This document shows positions 1 through 11,445 of a stretch of 64,000 nt of DNA, in pieces. The stretch lies in NCBI GenBank assembly GCA_905160935.1, contig CAJHZI010000533.1, forward strand, positions 1,826,001 to 1,890,000. The letters run 5' to 3'. Made by a program: the position numbers and the translations under genes. The stretch comes from Enchytraeus crypticus (Eukaryota; Annelida; Clitellata; Enchytraeida; Enchytraeidae). The notes below the pieces were generated by a model. It worked only from the letters and a program-made list of their open reading frames with translations, searched no databases and was not told the DNA's origin. Each line of letters starts with the position of its first letter. Positions within the stretch are counted from its first letter, which is position 1.

Positions 1-109
1 GTTGCAACTCTATAGCATACATCAATTCTCTATCAGTCTATATCGCAATGTCAAATCTGAAATCTCTATAATAAATCGCATGTAACTTAATCTGATGTAA
101 AATATATCT

Positions 110-676
110 CTCTCTAGTGTACTGCCAAGCGGCAGGTCCAAGCTACATTTCGCTACTGACATACTGCCTTACACGATCCATAAAGAGCACTAATCGATTG
201 AAGAGTTAATCCTTTTACAAATGGCTATGTTTTATCCACACCTTGATATAGTCTATAGCTTGGGAATAATATGGCTTCTGAGGTGGTTTCCCGTTGCCTT
301 CCTCAGTTCCATAGTAAAGTAACTGTCATTTAATCCAGGGGAAACATTTTATTATGAGGTGGGTCCCCTCAACCGTAGTGGTATATACGTAACATATTCT
401 GTTGTCATAGATTTTTCGGTAAAAACCGTAGTGTTTCTTTTGTCACCTTCTTTCTTTGTTTACTGCGGTGGTCAGCTCGATAGGGTACTTCAGTGCCCTC
501 TCTGATGGCCGTAGTGAGCAAATTTTATTTTCTGTTTGATTCTATATGTTGATTCACACTTTGATCTGTCTGCTTTCACAATTGTTTGTCGGTGTTTCAA
601 ACACGCGGCAGCTTGTTGGAGGTATCCCTATTCTACAGTGGTCCCAACCACACACGGGCTCAACACGGAGTGGTAA
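110..676 (-). mobile_element. SINE family C, copy 1 (interrupted)
   Basis: Reads as family C on the minus strand. The tail module (CTCTCTAGTGTACTGCC, then GGCAGGTCCAAG) is at 110-150 and the middle module (CTTCTGAGGTGGTTTCCCGT) near 270-300. The head (ACACGCGGCAG, then CTATTCTACAGTGG) is displaced to about 600-670. About 200 bp between 380 and 595 is absent from the uninterrupted copy at 4452-4825, so this copy carries an insertion or a locally rearranged middle. The family is defined only by comparing copies inside this window. Confidence 0.7.
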
Positions 677-2727
677 AATATATGAAATATATAGAATTAA
701 AATAAGTTTTGGTGTTTTACTTCCCCTTCTATTTCGTCACTCCATTCGTCACTTTTTGAACACAGAGTAGCTAGGCTCTTCAAACATCCTTCTCCAATGA
801 TCCCGAGCCATAATACTTCTCAACTGACTAGTAACATAATTTATAGCTTTGTGACTAAATATTGCAATGAGATGAGGATGGTATACCAGTTGGACTAATT
901 TTGATCAATGTTTGTTTTTGCAGTATTTGATTTTGATTTAAACTTTTTCATTGATTTTTTAAGTGTATAAGACACGATTTACCAATTTGAACTCTTATCT
1001 TCCACTAATTTAGTGGCCATATGATTTATTGCAACATAATGAATAGATCATATGATATATCGCAACATAATGGGTAGATCATATGACTTATTACGTTATG
1101 TCATATGATCTATTCATTATGTAATATTGTCAGCGAATTTTGTTATGATATATCGTACAGTACATGTAGGATCTACGCACTATAACATTTTGCGTATATC
1201 ATATGATATATATTACGATAAATCATGTAATCTACGCATTATGTTATAGTGCGTAGATCATGCATGTACTTTATGATATATCGTAACAAAATTTGCCTGC
1301 AATAGGACATGCATCTAATATAATGTGTTCAGTCTGTCCGTCAGAAGTAACTCTGAGCGTCATAATGTCATATTTATAACTCCTTAACCCTTTCAACTCT
1401 GCCATTATATTCTGAATGAGCTCTTAACTTATTAGTTAAGCTTATTACAGCACTGCAATTTGTTCACTATCAATTGAAATTCACGTGCTAAGTATATATT
1501 GATTTTTGTAGCAAATAAATTTTATAGCGCTAAATACAACACTCTCCTTTGTCGACTCAAAGCCTAACTTTTGGCTATTAGGCCCCTATGCATTTACATT
1601 TTTTCGCAACGACATGTTTTTCAGTCCTAAATATTAACGTTAAATGGGCGTTTTTGTTATTTATTAATAGCGTATTACCAATTCTATTAAATTTAAGCAG
1701 TGTAAGCCGGAGTATAGCACTATTGACAACCTTTAGGCCTATATTGACAGAAAACTTGTTGGCTTATGTCAAGTCATAGGGCTTATGCTACGTTAGTAAA
1801 ACGTCGCTTTAGGATCGAGATGTTAGAGTTCAAATCCAGTTTCAATTAAAATTGAACATTTACCCTAGATGTATGCATTTTTGCACACTGGTACATATTA
1901 GTCATAACATTATACGCAACCTATATGGCGAATCAAAACGTAATGTACATATACAGAGTACAATTGAAATTTCGAGTCATTTCGAGTCATTTCAATTTTT
2001 TGGCTGTAAGAATTAGTAATTATAACTTGAATGGAATGGAGATAAACTTTGACATATTCTGAAATACCTCATTAGAAAACAAAGCACACAATTGGATTTC
2101 AAAGTAGCTTTTACATATCCTGTTATAATGTGATCGCAACGCTTTCCATTTTCTTGTTTGCCGGTAGAGTAAATATGAATTATTAAGTATTACCTTCGCC
2201 ATTTTAACTCGCCATTAGAATTTTAAGTCCAGCTATGTGTAATTCTCATTCCACATTTTCTATATTTATTCTTAATGCAATATTTTCCGTTCTTTTACGC
2301 TAAATTTAACTCACTTTATCTCGTTTTAAACATAGCTAATTTTATCGTGATGTTATCCGAGACCGTTCTAGTCAGTGTCGTTTTCTATTTTAAGCATTTA
2401 ATAAGAACCCCTATATAGACCAGTGGATGCGATAATGTAATCGATCTGTTGAGAAGGTTCTTGGTGAAGGATTTTGTATTTGTAGAACTTTCTGGTTTAT
2501 ATGTTAATTTAAAATTTCATTGTTTTGACTTTTGCTTTCGTCAAAATTATTTCAATACAAATGTGATGGCATACCGATTATCGCGGTGCAACTTCAGGAA
2601 GAAAATTTTCCGCTCTTCGCTTTTTATAGGGTCCAAGCTAAAGTAGAATTTATAGAAAAATAATCACAAACTGGAGATGATAGAATATTCATCAAAATCA
2701 TTGTCGGTCTAGTTGAAGCCAGAAGAC
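677..2727. other. AT-rich noncoding stretch
   Basis: No gene seen. Apart from the inverted repeat at 1131-1299 it holds a shorter one (ATGAATAGATCATATGA near 1039-1055 against TCATATGATCTATTCAT near 1106-1122). A weak tRNA-like patch at about 1785-1850 contains a B-box-like AGTTCAAATCC. The 60-65 codon frames here show no protein-like composition. Confidence 0.6.
1131..1299. repeat. Inverted-repeat element, arms about 58 bp
   Basis: The left arm (1131-1188, CAGCGAATTTTGTTATGATA) pairs with the right arm (1241-1299, whose reverse complement begins CAGGCAAATTTTGTTACGAT). I estimate about 85% identity by eye, around a loop of about 52 bp. Both arms contain GATCTACGCACTATAACAT. This looks like a small foldback or TIR element, but I cannot define a target-site duplication. 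Confidence 0.6.
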
Positions 2728-2862
2728 TGGCTGGAGCCATTGGCGAGGTCGGTAATATACTCGACCGCGGATCAGTATGTGCGGGGTTCAATTCCTGGGC
2801 TTGCCCATCACTGACATTGCTTTCGAGTGAGGTAACTGACGTTAACCTTAGCTTTACCATCT
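2728..2862 (+). mobile_element. tRNA-derived SINE family A, copy 1
   Basis: The sense sequence has a tRNA-like core (TGGCGAGGTCGGTAATATAC) followed by a Pol III B-box-like GGGGTTCAATTCCTG. The family-specific body follows: CATCACTGACATTGC, TTTCGAGTGAGGTAACTGAC, GTTAACCTTAGCTTTACCA. At least six further copies in this window share these blocks in order. It is a nonautonomous Pol III retroelement that codes for nothing. Confidence 0.8.
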
Positions 2863-3859
2863 TTGCTTTTAGTTGAGAAGTAGTGAAATTCTTCTATTTG
2901 CTGAGGTAAATTGTGTTGACATTAGTCGTAGATTACTGCTACTTGATGGTTTCTCACACCTTTAATAAGCACGTTGGAGAACAAAACTATAAATCATAGG
3001 ATGGGTCATAATCTGGTCAATGCTTAGACCATATCGATGAACAAAATTCTTTTAAAACCCTGTTAGAAAATATGTTAGCGATTAACTGTATATTAGAGAT
3101 ATATATATAGTATACTGGTCTGGATGCATTTATATGAGGTGTACACATGCACCATTTCATAGCTTAATAGCTTAATATGTGTTACATACCTACATTATAT
3201 GGTGGTTGTCTATTTTATACTCACTGGAGGCATGTATATTTGCATATATGATATACACCTTATAGTACCAGTCTTCAATAAACATGTAAAAAACACTACA
3301 CGGTTTATCGTTTATTACATATACAACACATGCATACTACATGATAAGAAATGGTGAAATAAAGACTTTATAAAGATTATATATCTCGCACATAATATGC
3401 AATATTTATTAAATACACTAAGTAAATATAAGCGGCAGATACGGCAATATAGACAGATTTCAGCTCCAGACCAGTGCAGTTAAAAATATGGCTTGGTAGT
3501 CACCATATCGTTATGAAACCCGAAAAATAGGCAGTCTCTTTTGTTGGATTATTCATATCTAAAGATTACTTGCATTTGTATTTAAAATATAAGATTATGA
3601 TTGTATTGCACATAATTTATATTGATTTTGAATTTAAAAATTACAACACCCATGTGTTAATTAACGTCAAGAAATTTAGAATGGTTGACTGATCCTGTGC
3701 TGCACTAAAGTCCCGTGGGATCGCTTCCGTGAAGAGCTTATCCGACCGACTGTTAAATCTAGACAACTAGCAGGGCCAGTAAATGGGTAACGGACGAAAT
3801 TTTCTACTAAAAACTTTGAGCTTACAGCTTGTAAACTGCCATATTTCATATTGGATAAT
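2863..3859. other. AT-rich noncoding stretch
   Basis: No gene or recognisable element. The 68-codon minus frame near 3676-3882 ends in ordinary unique DNA and shows no domain signature. Confidence 0.55.
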
Positions 3860-4148
3860 AATTTCTCTTCATAATGTGTCATACTGTCTGATAATGTCTG
3901 ATAATGTCTGATAATGTCTGATAATGTCTGTAATATGTCATAATGTCTGATAATGTCTGATAATGTCTGATAATGTCAGATAATGTCTAATAATGTCTGT
4001 AATATGTCATAATGTCTGATAATGTCTGTAATGTAATGTGTCATAATGTCTGATAATGTCTGTAATGTAATGTGTCATAATGTCTGATAATGTCTGATAA
4101 TGTCTGTAATGTGTCATAATGTCTGATAATTTCTCTTCATAATGTGTT
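3860..4148. repeat. 10-bp minisatellite (TGTCTGATAA)n
   Basis: Imperfect tandem array of TGTCTGATAA with TGTAATATGTCATAA variants. The phrase ATAATTTCTCTTCATAATGTG occurs just before the array (about 3858) and again at its end (about 4126), so the block is bracketed by a short direct repeat. Confidence 0.85.
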
Positions 4149-4451
4149 TACAATTTTATATAATTTATTTTTAGTATGTGATATTTAGGACTTAGCACAC
4201 TTTGCTATAGGCCTAATTTTAAAGAAAATCTATGAATTATAGATTTCACAGTTCTGGTGCTTTGATTTGACTTTACTTAAAGTTTTTGTTAAATTTGATG
4301 ATTGCTACCACCAGCAATCATCAAGCGCCTCTTCCAATCGGAGTCAAAAAGTCTTCAAGGTCAATTTAAATCTGTGACCAATTCAAGTTGAAAACAGCAG
4401 GGACTTCGCTCCTTCTAGAAACACTCAAACGTTTTGAAATATCAACAATAG

Positions 4452-4825
4452 TCTTCTTCAGTGCACTGCCGAGTGGCAGGTTCAAGGTAGATATTCATAC
4501 TCAAAGTCTGATTTCTCGCTCCATAAGAGCACTCCTTAGATCTACAAGTTAATCCCTTCACAAAGTCTTTGCCATATCCATACCTTATGTAGCCTATTGC
4601 TTGGGCAAAATATGGCTTCTGAGGTGGTTTCCAGTTGCCTTCCTCAGTTAGGTGGATTAATTACCATTTAATCCTGGAGGAAAATATTTCATGGTGAGGT
4701 GGGTCCCCTCTTACCATCCTCAGCTCCTGCCTTTAGTCGCCTCTTACGTACACGCGGCAGACTGTTTGCGGTTGCCCTATTCTGCAGTGGTCCAACCACA
4801 CCCAAGCACAACACGGCGAAACAAT
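4452..4825 (-). mobile_element. SINE family C, copy 2 (best uninterrupted copy)
   Basis: Read on the minus strand it has three parts. The head is CGCCGTGTTGTGCTTGGG, then GCAGAATAGGGCAACCG, then GTACGTAAGAGGCGACTAAA. The middle is AACTGAGGAAGGCAACTGG, then ATATTTTGCCCAAGCAATAG. The tail is GAACCTGCCACTCGGCAGTG followed by CACTGAAGAAG. The tail matches the 3' end of the RTE-like LINE at 23,650, and the head matches family D. I use this copy as the family reference. Confidence 0.8.
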
Positions 4826-5965
4826 AGTATACCTAATCTACAATAGTATACCTATAAAACTATCGTTCACTCCTGAAGTATGTCAAATGACTGATCTATT
4901 GTGAATTTACACATTCTGTCACAAAATAGATTGCCATGACCAACAAGTGCAATCCGTTCAATAATATTGCAAGAAATGGCTACCGGTGATTTAAATTAAA
5001 TAACTAATTATTTAAACTGATTTTTGCATAAAAAATAACTCTTTTTTGAGCATAGGATTCAGCAGCCTAGCTGTCAAAACAAAATTTGTTAGCCATTCTT
5101 GATGTCTCATATGTTTCGAAATTTGAAATTAGAGATTTATCAGGAAACTACAAAAAAAACTGAATTTGGCTTTAACAATGAATTTGACGTGGGCTTTGAT
5201 TTTGGTTTTGACGTTGGCTTTAACTTTAGCTTTTACTGTGGCTTTAACTTTAGCTGTTATTTTGGGTTTAACTTTGACTTTAACTTTGACTTTAACTTTG
5301 GCTTTTAGCAATCAATTAAATTATAATTCAAGTATACAAAGACTCCCGGTCAGGAGAGCTCTGAACGACGTGTGATGGCTTTACTGCACTAGCACATTGA
5401 GCGAATGATCCATTCAGATATATAATTGGAAATCAAAGAAAGCAGATAGTAATGCTTCTCTTTACCTCCAGATTTTTATTCCATCTGCTTTTCATGAGTC
5501 CAGGAGCCTTTTCGATTTAAGTGGAAGAGTTCAATTTCCAGAGACGCTATGGTGACAACGGAAAGAGAAGAAAATCACGTTCGACTGGGTTGAACAGTTA
5601 AATTGCAGTCTTTTCCAGACTCTTGAATTGAATTAAAAACTCCAATGTTGACCGTTTAGCAAACGTGTTTAGCCATTAGTTCAAGAAAAGCACGATTCTG
5701 TTTTATTGTTTTAAGGACTGTCGTGCCAGCTGAACGAAAAAGGTCCACGAAATCAAAGGTTAGCCAACAGAAAGTAATTAACTCCGTAAGCAATTGCTCT
5801 ACGGTAAATATTTATTTTATTTTCATAGAGTTCTTGAAGATGACGATAGATGCTAAGGTAACTGAAGCTCTTGAAGAATTTTACTTGACAAGTTTTCATT
5901 CAGCTTCTGAGAATTATAACTTGTTTAATGGCAGGATTACCGTAAGTCTTCGTGCTTGCTCCACT
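4826..5965. other. Noncoding stretch around the hexamer repeat
   Basis: Apart from the hexamer array I see no gene. The plus frame from 5723 runs into the family C SINE at 5966 and owes its length to that overlap. Confidence 0.5.
5163..5308. repeat. 6-bp based tandem repeat (TTTGAC/TTTGGC/TTTAAC)
   Basis: Tandem hexamers keep three frames open by periodicity, giving F/N/D/G-rich frames on plus and K/V/A-rich frames on minus. The amino-acid pattern is a product of the repeat and not evidence of a gene. Confidence 0.85.
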
Positions 5966-6250
5966 CCTCTCTCTCTCTCTAGTGTTCTGCCAATTGGCTG
6001 GTCCAAGGTACATCTTTCTACCCACGTGCGGCTTTTAGACACCTTAAAGAGTACTTCATAGATCAAGGAGTTGATACGTTCACAAAAAGATTATGCTGTA
6101 TACAAACCATAGCGTAGCATTTAGGTCGGAAATAAAATGGTTTCTGAAGTGTATTCAGTTGCCTTGCTCAGTTCGTGTTCAGTAGCTTCCTACGAAACTA
6201 CAGTTTACGGTTGCTCTATTCTTCAGCGTCCCGCACACAACACTGAGAAT
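5966..6250 (-). mobile_element. SINE family C, copy 3
   Basis: The window shows CTCTCTCTCTAGTGTTCTGCC, GGCTGGTCCAAGGTACATC, GGTTTCTGAAGTG, GTTGCCTTGCTCAGTTC, then the reversed head (ACAGTTTACGGTTGCTCTAT; TCCCGCACACAACAC). The order matches copy 2, with several small deletions. Confidence 0.75.
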
Positions 6251-7777
6251 AACGATTGCTAATTAGCAATCTATCATATTTGTCTGATAATATAATACAT
6301 GTATGTGTTTGAAGAACAACATAACCTTCGCAGTATTTGTTCTATTTCGCCTTGGCTCTTTATTAAATAGAGTATTATACACGTACATACATGTACATGT
6401 ATATAACATTACTTTCACGTGTACAGTGCACACTTATATGCGAGTGTAATTATAATACGTGTATAATACAACACCGTCCAAATGAAGCATACTAAAAAGG
6501 CGTACATAAAACTATATAATAATGCACCTTTATATATTATAATATAGACGGGTCTTATTTTTTGTATATTCATGTCTTATTTATATTATGCAAATGCATG
6601 TATATTTTGTATATATAATATAAATATATAATAGATATCATATTCACTAATTCACTAATATAATACACACGTAGTATAGTTACAATATTGTATAAATTGC
6701 AAAATCAAAATATGTATGAATAAACATACTAATCGAATCTTAAGACTGGATGACAAAGAATGTTAGATCAGAACTGACGGCAGGTTCCACAGTCATCAAA
6801 TGTTTGACCTCCACACGATGACTGACTCAGCATAATTGATTGATGGATAAATTCTTTATAGCGAAATTAATTTTCTAACAAATCATTTTTGAAATATGTT
6901 TAATTTTTAAACTTTTCTCGTTCTAAAATATGCCCAATACTCATAATTTGATGAGGAGTTTTTGTGCAGGAGAATTGTCAGAGATTTCAATATTTGTTTA
7001 TTGGCTTCTTGTTAATTGGCCGACTTGGTACTTTATATTAATTATATTGACTCTATGGATGATTTAAGCTAATCCATAATTAGATGGCATTCTTAACAGT
7101 AAATTTCCGTTGTGAAGAAAGCTTTAACTTAATATCAATCAAGCTGCTAGGCACGTTATAGACCTATAGGCCTATCGATCTTATAAGCCTACGTTAGAAA
7201 ATATGTGCTTGGTTTTCATTCCTCAAAGTAGTACAATATCGCACTATATGAAGAATGTCGTGAAAACTTCATATTTAATTGTTTTAATTTCCCCCACGTA
7301 GTGACTGATCTTGCTTTATTGCAGTTGTTGTTGTACCTGAATGTGTTTTCTAGATAAATTCGAACAACTCTGGATTAGCAAGACTAATTTCGTAGTAGGC
7401 CTATTTCTTAGATCCAGTTACAAAACAAGTAAAGACAAATACAGTAAAATAATGACAGCGATTTTCAGGATAACCTACCACCTGATATAGGCCTACTAAC
7501 AACCAAGCAATTTTTTAAACATTATCAAACGATTAGCATTCCTCTATTGTTTCTTGATTAAATGATCTTCCGATGGAATTTGACAGAATGAACTATTGGA
7601 AAACCTTGGAGATTTTTAACTATCCCAAGACTTTTCCTGTTAGACGTGAACCTGTCAGTTCCGATGGATTGATCTGCCAATACGAAACTTCACGCTTATC
7701 AACTCATCTCTCTCTACTATGTACTGGGCTTCACCAGGGTGTATTTGCTAAATTTTATAAGAGGGTAGTTGGGGGTT
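6251..7777. other. AT-rich noncoding stretch
   Basis: Nothing coding is recognised. Near 6290-6720 there is alternating purine/pyrimidine DNA rich in ACATGTA and TATATA. A CTCTCTACTATGTACTGGG at about 7709 may be a decayed family C tail. Confidence 0.5.
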
Positions 7778-7785
7778 GTTGAAGG

Positions 7786-8220
7786 CATAGATGAAAAAAG
7801 CGTTCTTACCAAAATAAAAAACGTTAAAAAACACGTTTTTTTCCAAAAAAATTATAAACGTTGACAAAAAACGTTAGTAGCGTACACGTAGGCTTGCATA
7901 TATATTACCATGCCTTAACACTGCATAACACTAAACAATTTTATTACAACTAGACTTGATCTAAAGTTCTAAATTTCTACAGTATGTCCACAGATTCCAT
8001 ATAAATATAAACAAATACTTTTAGGTCACATACAGCCAACTATGTTTTGGCTCACAGTTGAAATAATTAGAGGTGAGATCACAGTGTTTATCTTAATTTT
8101 TACGTTTGACGTTTACGGTTGACGATTTTTTAGGTTTTTTATTTTATAAAAAATAAAAAACGTAAAAAACGCGTTTTTTAACAGATATAAAAACGTAAAA
8201 AAACGTTTTTTTCATCTATG
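7786..8220. mobile_element. hAT-type MITE with 8-bp target-site duplication
   Basis: The 435-bp element starts CATAGATGAAAAAAGCGTT and ends AACGTTTTTTTCATCTATG, the reverse complement with one mismatch. It is flanked on both sides by the identical 8-mer GTTGAAGG (7778-7785 and 8221-8228). Both ends carry clustered AAAAAACGTTAAAAAA-type motifs, the usual layout of subterminal transposase-binding sites. An 8-bp duplication and CA-purine-rich TIRs are hallmarks of the hAT superfamily (established knowledge). With no transposase ORF inside, it must be nonautonomous. The perfect duplication suggests a fairly recent insertion. Confidence 0.85.
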
Positions 8221-8228
8221 GTTGAAGG

Positions 8229-9168
8229 CTTGCCGGGGGACCACCGGAGATTTGTCTGTGCGGAAGATTAACACTGAGGGGATTAAAACGTTAACAGGGG
8301 GTCTCACAGGTGGGTCGAACCCCCAACCCCCCACAATAAATGGAATCATGGACTTCATAGAATACTTTCTCGAATATTTTGAGCTACATTAGCCATTTTA
8401 AAGTAACAATTTAAATTCTACAAAGATAACACCGCAATAACCTCAAGAAATGCGAAGGATTACATAATAAATTGCGTAATAATCTCGAACACTATGAACC
8501 TCGTATGGAAGCTTTTTAAAAAAATCACACCAAATCTCAGGCGTCAACTTCTTTATGAATTTAATTAAATTTTCATTGAATTTAATTAAATAAGCTGTCA
8601 ACTGAATCCTGTTGTAAGCAGAAACTTTGTAATAGCATTTTATATAAATAAAATGCGCGATCATGGTTACTCAATTTGATAGTAAAAATTAATGCCATTT
8701 TGTAACTATGTATTTTTAACATCTCTTTTATTCTCATTTCCGTTTCGGATAAATATGTTGTTTTGCTATTATTTATTTATTTTTCTGCACTATTTTAAAT
8801 TTTTCTTAGTGCTTCTCAATAGTAAGGCCAATAATTAATGGACATCTACTAGAGATTCTGTTGATAATGTTCTATATTATTTAATGCAATGTGCTATTTA
8901 TTATAGTTATTCTTAAAGAGTCACTGAACCGTTTTGGAGTGGCTAATAAAAATTAACTTATAAGACAACCTCGTACTCTGCAGTACTTCTTTAACTAACA
9001 GTCGTATCTTATAACAAATTCCATGGTTGAAGCACAATGAATTTCATAAAAATATCCATCTATAATAAACGTTTTAAAGAATTCTTTTAATAAAATTCTT
9101 GACGATGTAATTGAACAGGATGCTATGACTCCGCACCATTATAGAGTTTTCTAGATTAATAACCTGAT

Positions 9169-9169
<1 letters not shown>
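8229..9169. other. Noncoding stretch
   Basis: Unlike its surroundings, 8229-8335 is G-rich (GCCGGGGGACCACCGG, CAGGGGGTCTCACAGG, AACCCCCAACCCCCCAC). It looks like the continuation of an older, unidentified repeat into which the hAT MITE inserted. The rest is AT-rich with no gene. Confidence 0.5.

Positions 9170-9219
<50 letters not shown>
9170..9219. repeat. (TA)n microsatellite
   Basis: About 25 uninterrupted TA dinucleotides. Confidence 0.95.
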
Positions 9220-9221
<2 letters not shown>

Positions 9222-9351
9222 GACCAGCCAGGATCTTGTAAATTAGTCTCAAAAACCGGCCACCGAGCATAGCTCTACTCTAGAAATTGTTGAAGGTTAT
9301 TATTATTTTTATTGTTGAAGTCCATTACATAACGCAATATTGTGCGACTGA

Positions 9352-9432
9352 GCAGCAAGAACTGAGGAAGGTAACGGAAAACCACCTGAGTCGCCTTATT
9401 ATATTATTCGCAAGTTATAGGCTACATATGCT
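9352..9432 (+). mobile_element. SINE family C fragment (middle module)
   Basis: AACTGAGGAAGGTAACGG, AAACCACCTGAGTCGCC and GCAAGTTATAGGCTACATA match the middle of family C in sense orientation; head and tail are missing. Confidence 0.55.
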
Positions 9433-9450
9433 ATACTCATGTTATATTAC

Positions 9451-9483
9451 GAGTTATACACGAGTATAACTCGTGTATAACTC
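9451..9483. repeat. Perfect 15-bp hairpin, 3-nt loop
   Basis: GAGTTATACACGAGT (9451-9465) and ACTCGTGTATAACTC (9469-9483) are exact reverse complements around ATA. The sequence sits in a longer run of CACGAGT/ACTCGTG motifs up to about 9502. Confidence 0.9.
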
Positions 9484-9584
9484 GTGAATAGCACGAGTAA
9501 AATATACATGTACTATACATGTGCATTATTTATGCCGGCATGTAAAAGCATATCTACTCATTTATGAATCGTTCTGCAAGCATA

Positions 9585-9865
9585 GCTCTGTGTGTATGAT
9601 TATGTATGTATGAGTATATATGTTTGTGTATGCATGTCTCTGTATGCATGCCGCTGTATGTATGCTTATGTATGTATATCTGTATGTATACTTATGTATA
9701 CATACATAAGTCTCTATAGGTATTCTAAGTATTCTGTCTCAATAAGCCTGTCTCTGTATGTATGCTTCTGTGTATTATGTACTGTATGTTATGTATGTTT
9801 ATGTATGTCTCTGTATGTATGATTATATATTGTATGCATGTTTATGTGTTGTATGTTACTGTATA
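9585..9865. repeat. Degenerate (TGTATG/TATGTCTC)n tandem repeat
   Basis: TGTATGTATG and TCTCTGTATGTATG units drift across about 280 bp. They produce Y/V/C-rich frames of no coding meaning. Confidence 0.8.
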
Positions 9866-10071
9866 TCAATCAGAACCGTTAGTTTGGTATGTCTCATTAT
9901 TATTCCAACGGATGGAAGTTTCAGGATATGTTACAGTCTGTGATCTCGCTCTTTGGAGGTCATTCTGTCGATATAAAGATCGATTCAGTCGACAAGGAGG
10001 TTTCGACGATCCTTAAATATCTGCCTGACTTCAGAGCAGAGAAGCTAATGAACTCCTGCTGCTGACATAGA

Positions 10072-10318
10072 CGTGCTATGTAACATCGTGATATTATTGC
10101 CTATATGCTATATAAGGCCCATATGCAACATCGTGATAAATTTACCTATTATATGCTATATAGGGCCCATATCCATCATTGTGATAAATTTACCATATGC
10201 TATATAGGGCCCATATCCATCATTGTGATAAATTTGATGCTATAATTTACCATATGCTATATAGGGCCCATATCCATCATTGTGATAAATTTGCCATATG
10301 CTATATAGGGCCCATGGA
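10072..10318. repeat. About 50-bp minisatellite, five units
   Basis: Unit core: CATATGCTATATAGGGCCC, then ATATCCATCATTGTGATAAA, then TTTACC. There are five units with small insertions; one has an extra GATGCTATAATTTAC. Every unit contains GGGCCC. Confidence 0.85.
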
Positions 10319-10484
10319 GAGCAGATATTTCATTAAATACTACTGATGCGGCAGGTGTGAGCCGTGGGATGTCTGAGTTACCGTTAAGTATGATTGAAAT
10401 ACTAAACGAAAATAATGTGTAGATATTGAGATATCGTCAGTGAGCTGTATAATTATCTACATGTACTTTCCATGCCTGTGCTGC

Positions 10485-10577
10485 AGCTCTGTTTATAATG
10501 TGTAGATAGTGAGATAGCTCTGTTTATAATGTGTAGATAGTGAGATAGCTCTGTTTATAATGTGTAGATAGTGAGAT
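10485..10577. repeat. Three perfect 31-bp tandem copies
   Basis: AGCTCTGTTTATAATGTGTA followed by GATAGTGAGAT occurs three times with no differences (10485, 10516, 10547). The array lies inside a larger duplicated context: the sequence around 10411-10483 (TATCGTCAGTGAGCTGTAT ... GCCTGTGCTGCA) recurs at 10578-10620. Confidence 0.9.
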
Positions 10578-10620
10578 ATCTTCAGTGAGCTATATCTGCT
10601 CTCTATAGCCTGTGCTGCAT

Positions 10621-11087
10621 TTACTTTTATCAGGTGCACATTGCACAAGCAACAAATATCATTCTCGATTGAAAAACTCATTAGAAAGGCATTAAGAGAA
10701 TAATAAAGATAAATATTTTGAAATTTTGTCGTGATAAAACTGGAAAGGATTTGTCTGACTTAAAAAATTATACATGAACAAGCTTTAGAACTTTTAAGAA
10801 TTTTTAAATATTATTATTGTTATAATTTAGTTACTTCAATTTTATCAATACATGTATATTTTATTTATATAATTTTTATTAACGTGTAGGCATGTTTTTC
10901 GAAACTTATGTTTATTTAGAATTCTTATCAACGTGTAACCTATTTACTTAATTGTTTATTTCTTTTATTTACTACTCTTATTTTGTAAATCTTTAATGGC
11001 TTCTTTATTGATCGACAATAGTCAGGTGCATAGACTGTAGATAGAAGTCTTCCCTATCCACTGTATTATTATGCTAAAATATATACT
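10621..11087. other. Noncoding stretch
   Basis: No gene or element identified; a T-rich, AT-only segment lies at 10800-10995. Confidence 0.5.
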
Positions 11088-11345
11088 TTCCCGTGTTGTG
11101 TCCGGGACATTAAAGAATAGACAAAATTCAAACGGGCGTGTCGTAAAAGGCGACCAAACAGAAGCCACCTCTGACGCCTTTTTTCCAAGCTATAGGCTAC
11201 ACAGGTAAGGATAATGTACAGGAATAGAATTTTGTCAATGGATTAACTTGCGATCCTTGAAGTGCTCTTTATGGTGCGTGAGAGCAGACACTGATTGATA
11301 GTATGTACCTTGGACCTGCCGCTTGACAGAACACTAGGAATAGAA
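11088..11345 (+). mobile_element. SINE family C, copy 4 (sense)
   Basis: Sense head: CCCGTGTTGTGTCCGGGACA, TTAAAGAATAGAC, GTGTCGTAAAAGGCGACC. The middle follows (GCTATAGGCTACACAGGTAA), then the tail ACCTTGGACCTGCCGCTTGA, CAGAACACTAGGAATAG. The head is nearly identical to the head of family D copies, the clearest evidence that C and D are modular relatives. Confidence 0.8.
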
Positions 11346-11441
11346 AGAGAGAGGCAGAGAGAGAGAGAGAGGCAGAGAGAGAGGCCTAGAGGGAGAGAGT
11401 GTGAGAGAGAGAGAGAGAGAGAGGCAGAGAGAGAGAGAGAA
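11341..11441. repeat. (GA)n tail of family C copy 4
   Basis: An interrupted GAGAGA array directly follows the SINE tail. The E/R-rich plus frame and L/S-rich minus frame here are repeat translations. Confidence 0.9.
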
Positions 11442-11445
11442 GTAA

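Noticed and set aside
5099-5375. Three overlapping frames with periodic F/D/G, K/V and L/T patterns.
   Set aside because: Periodicity comes from a hexanucleotide repeat that keeps several frames open at once.
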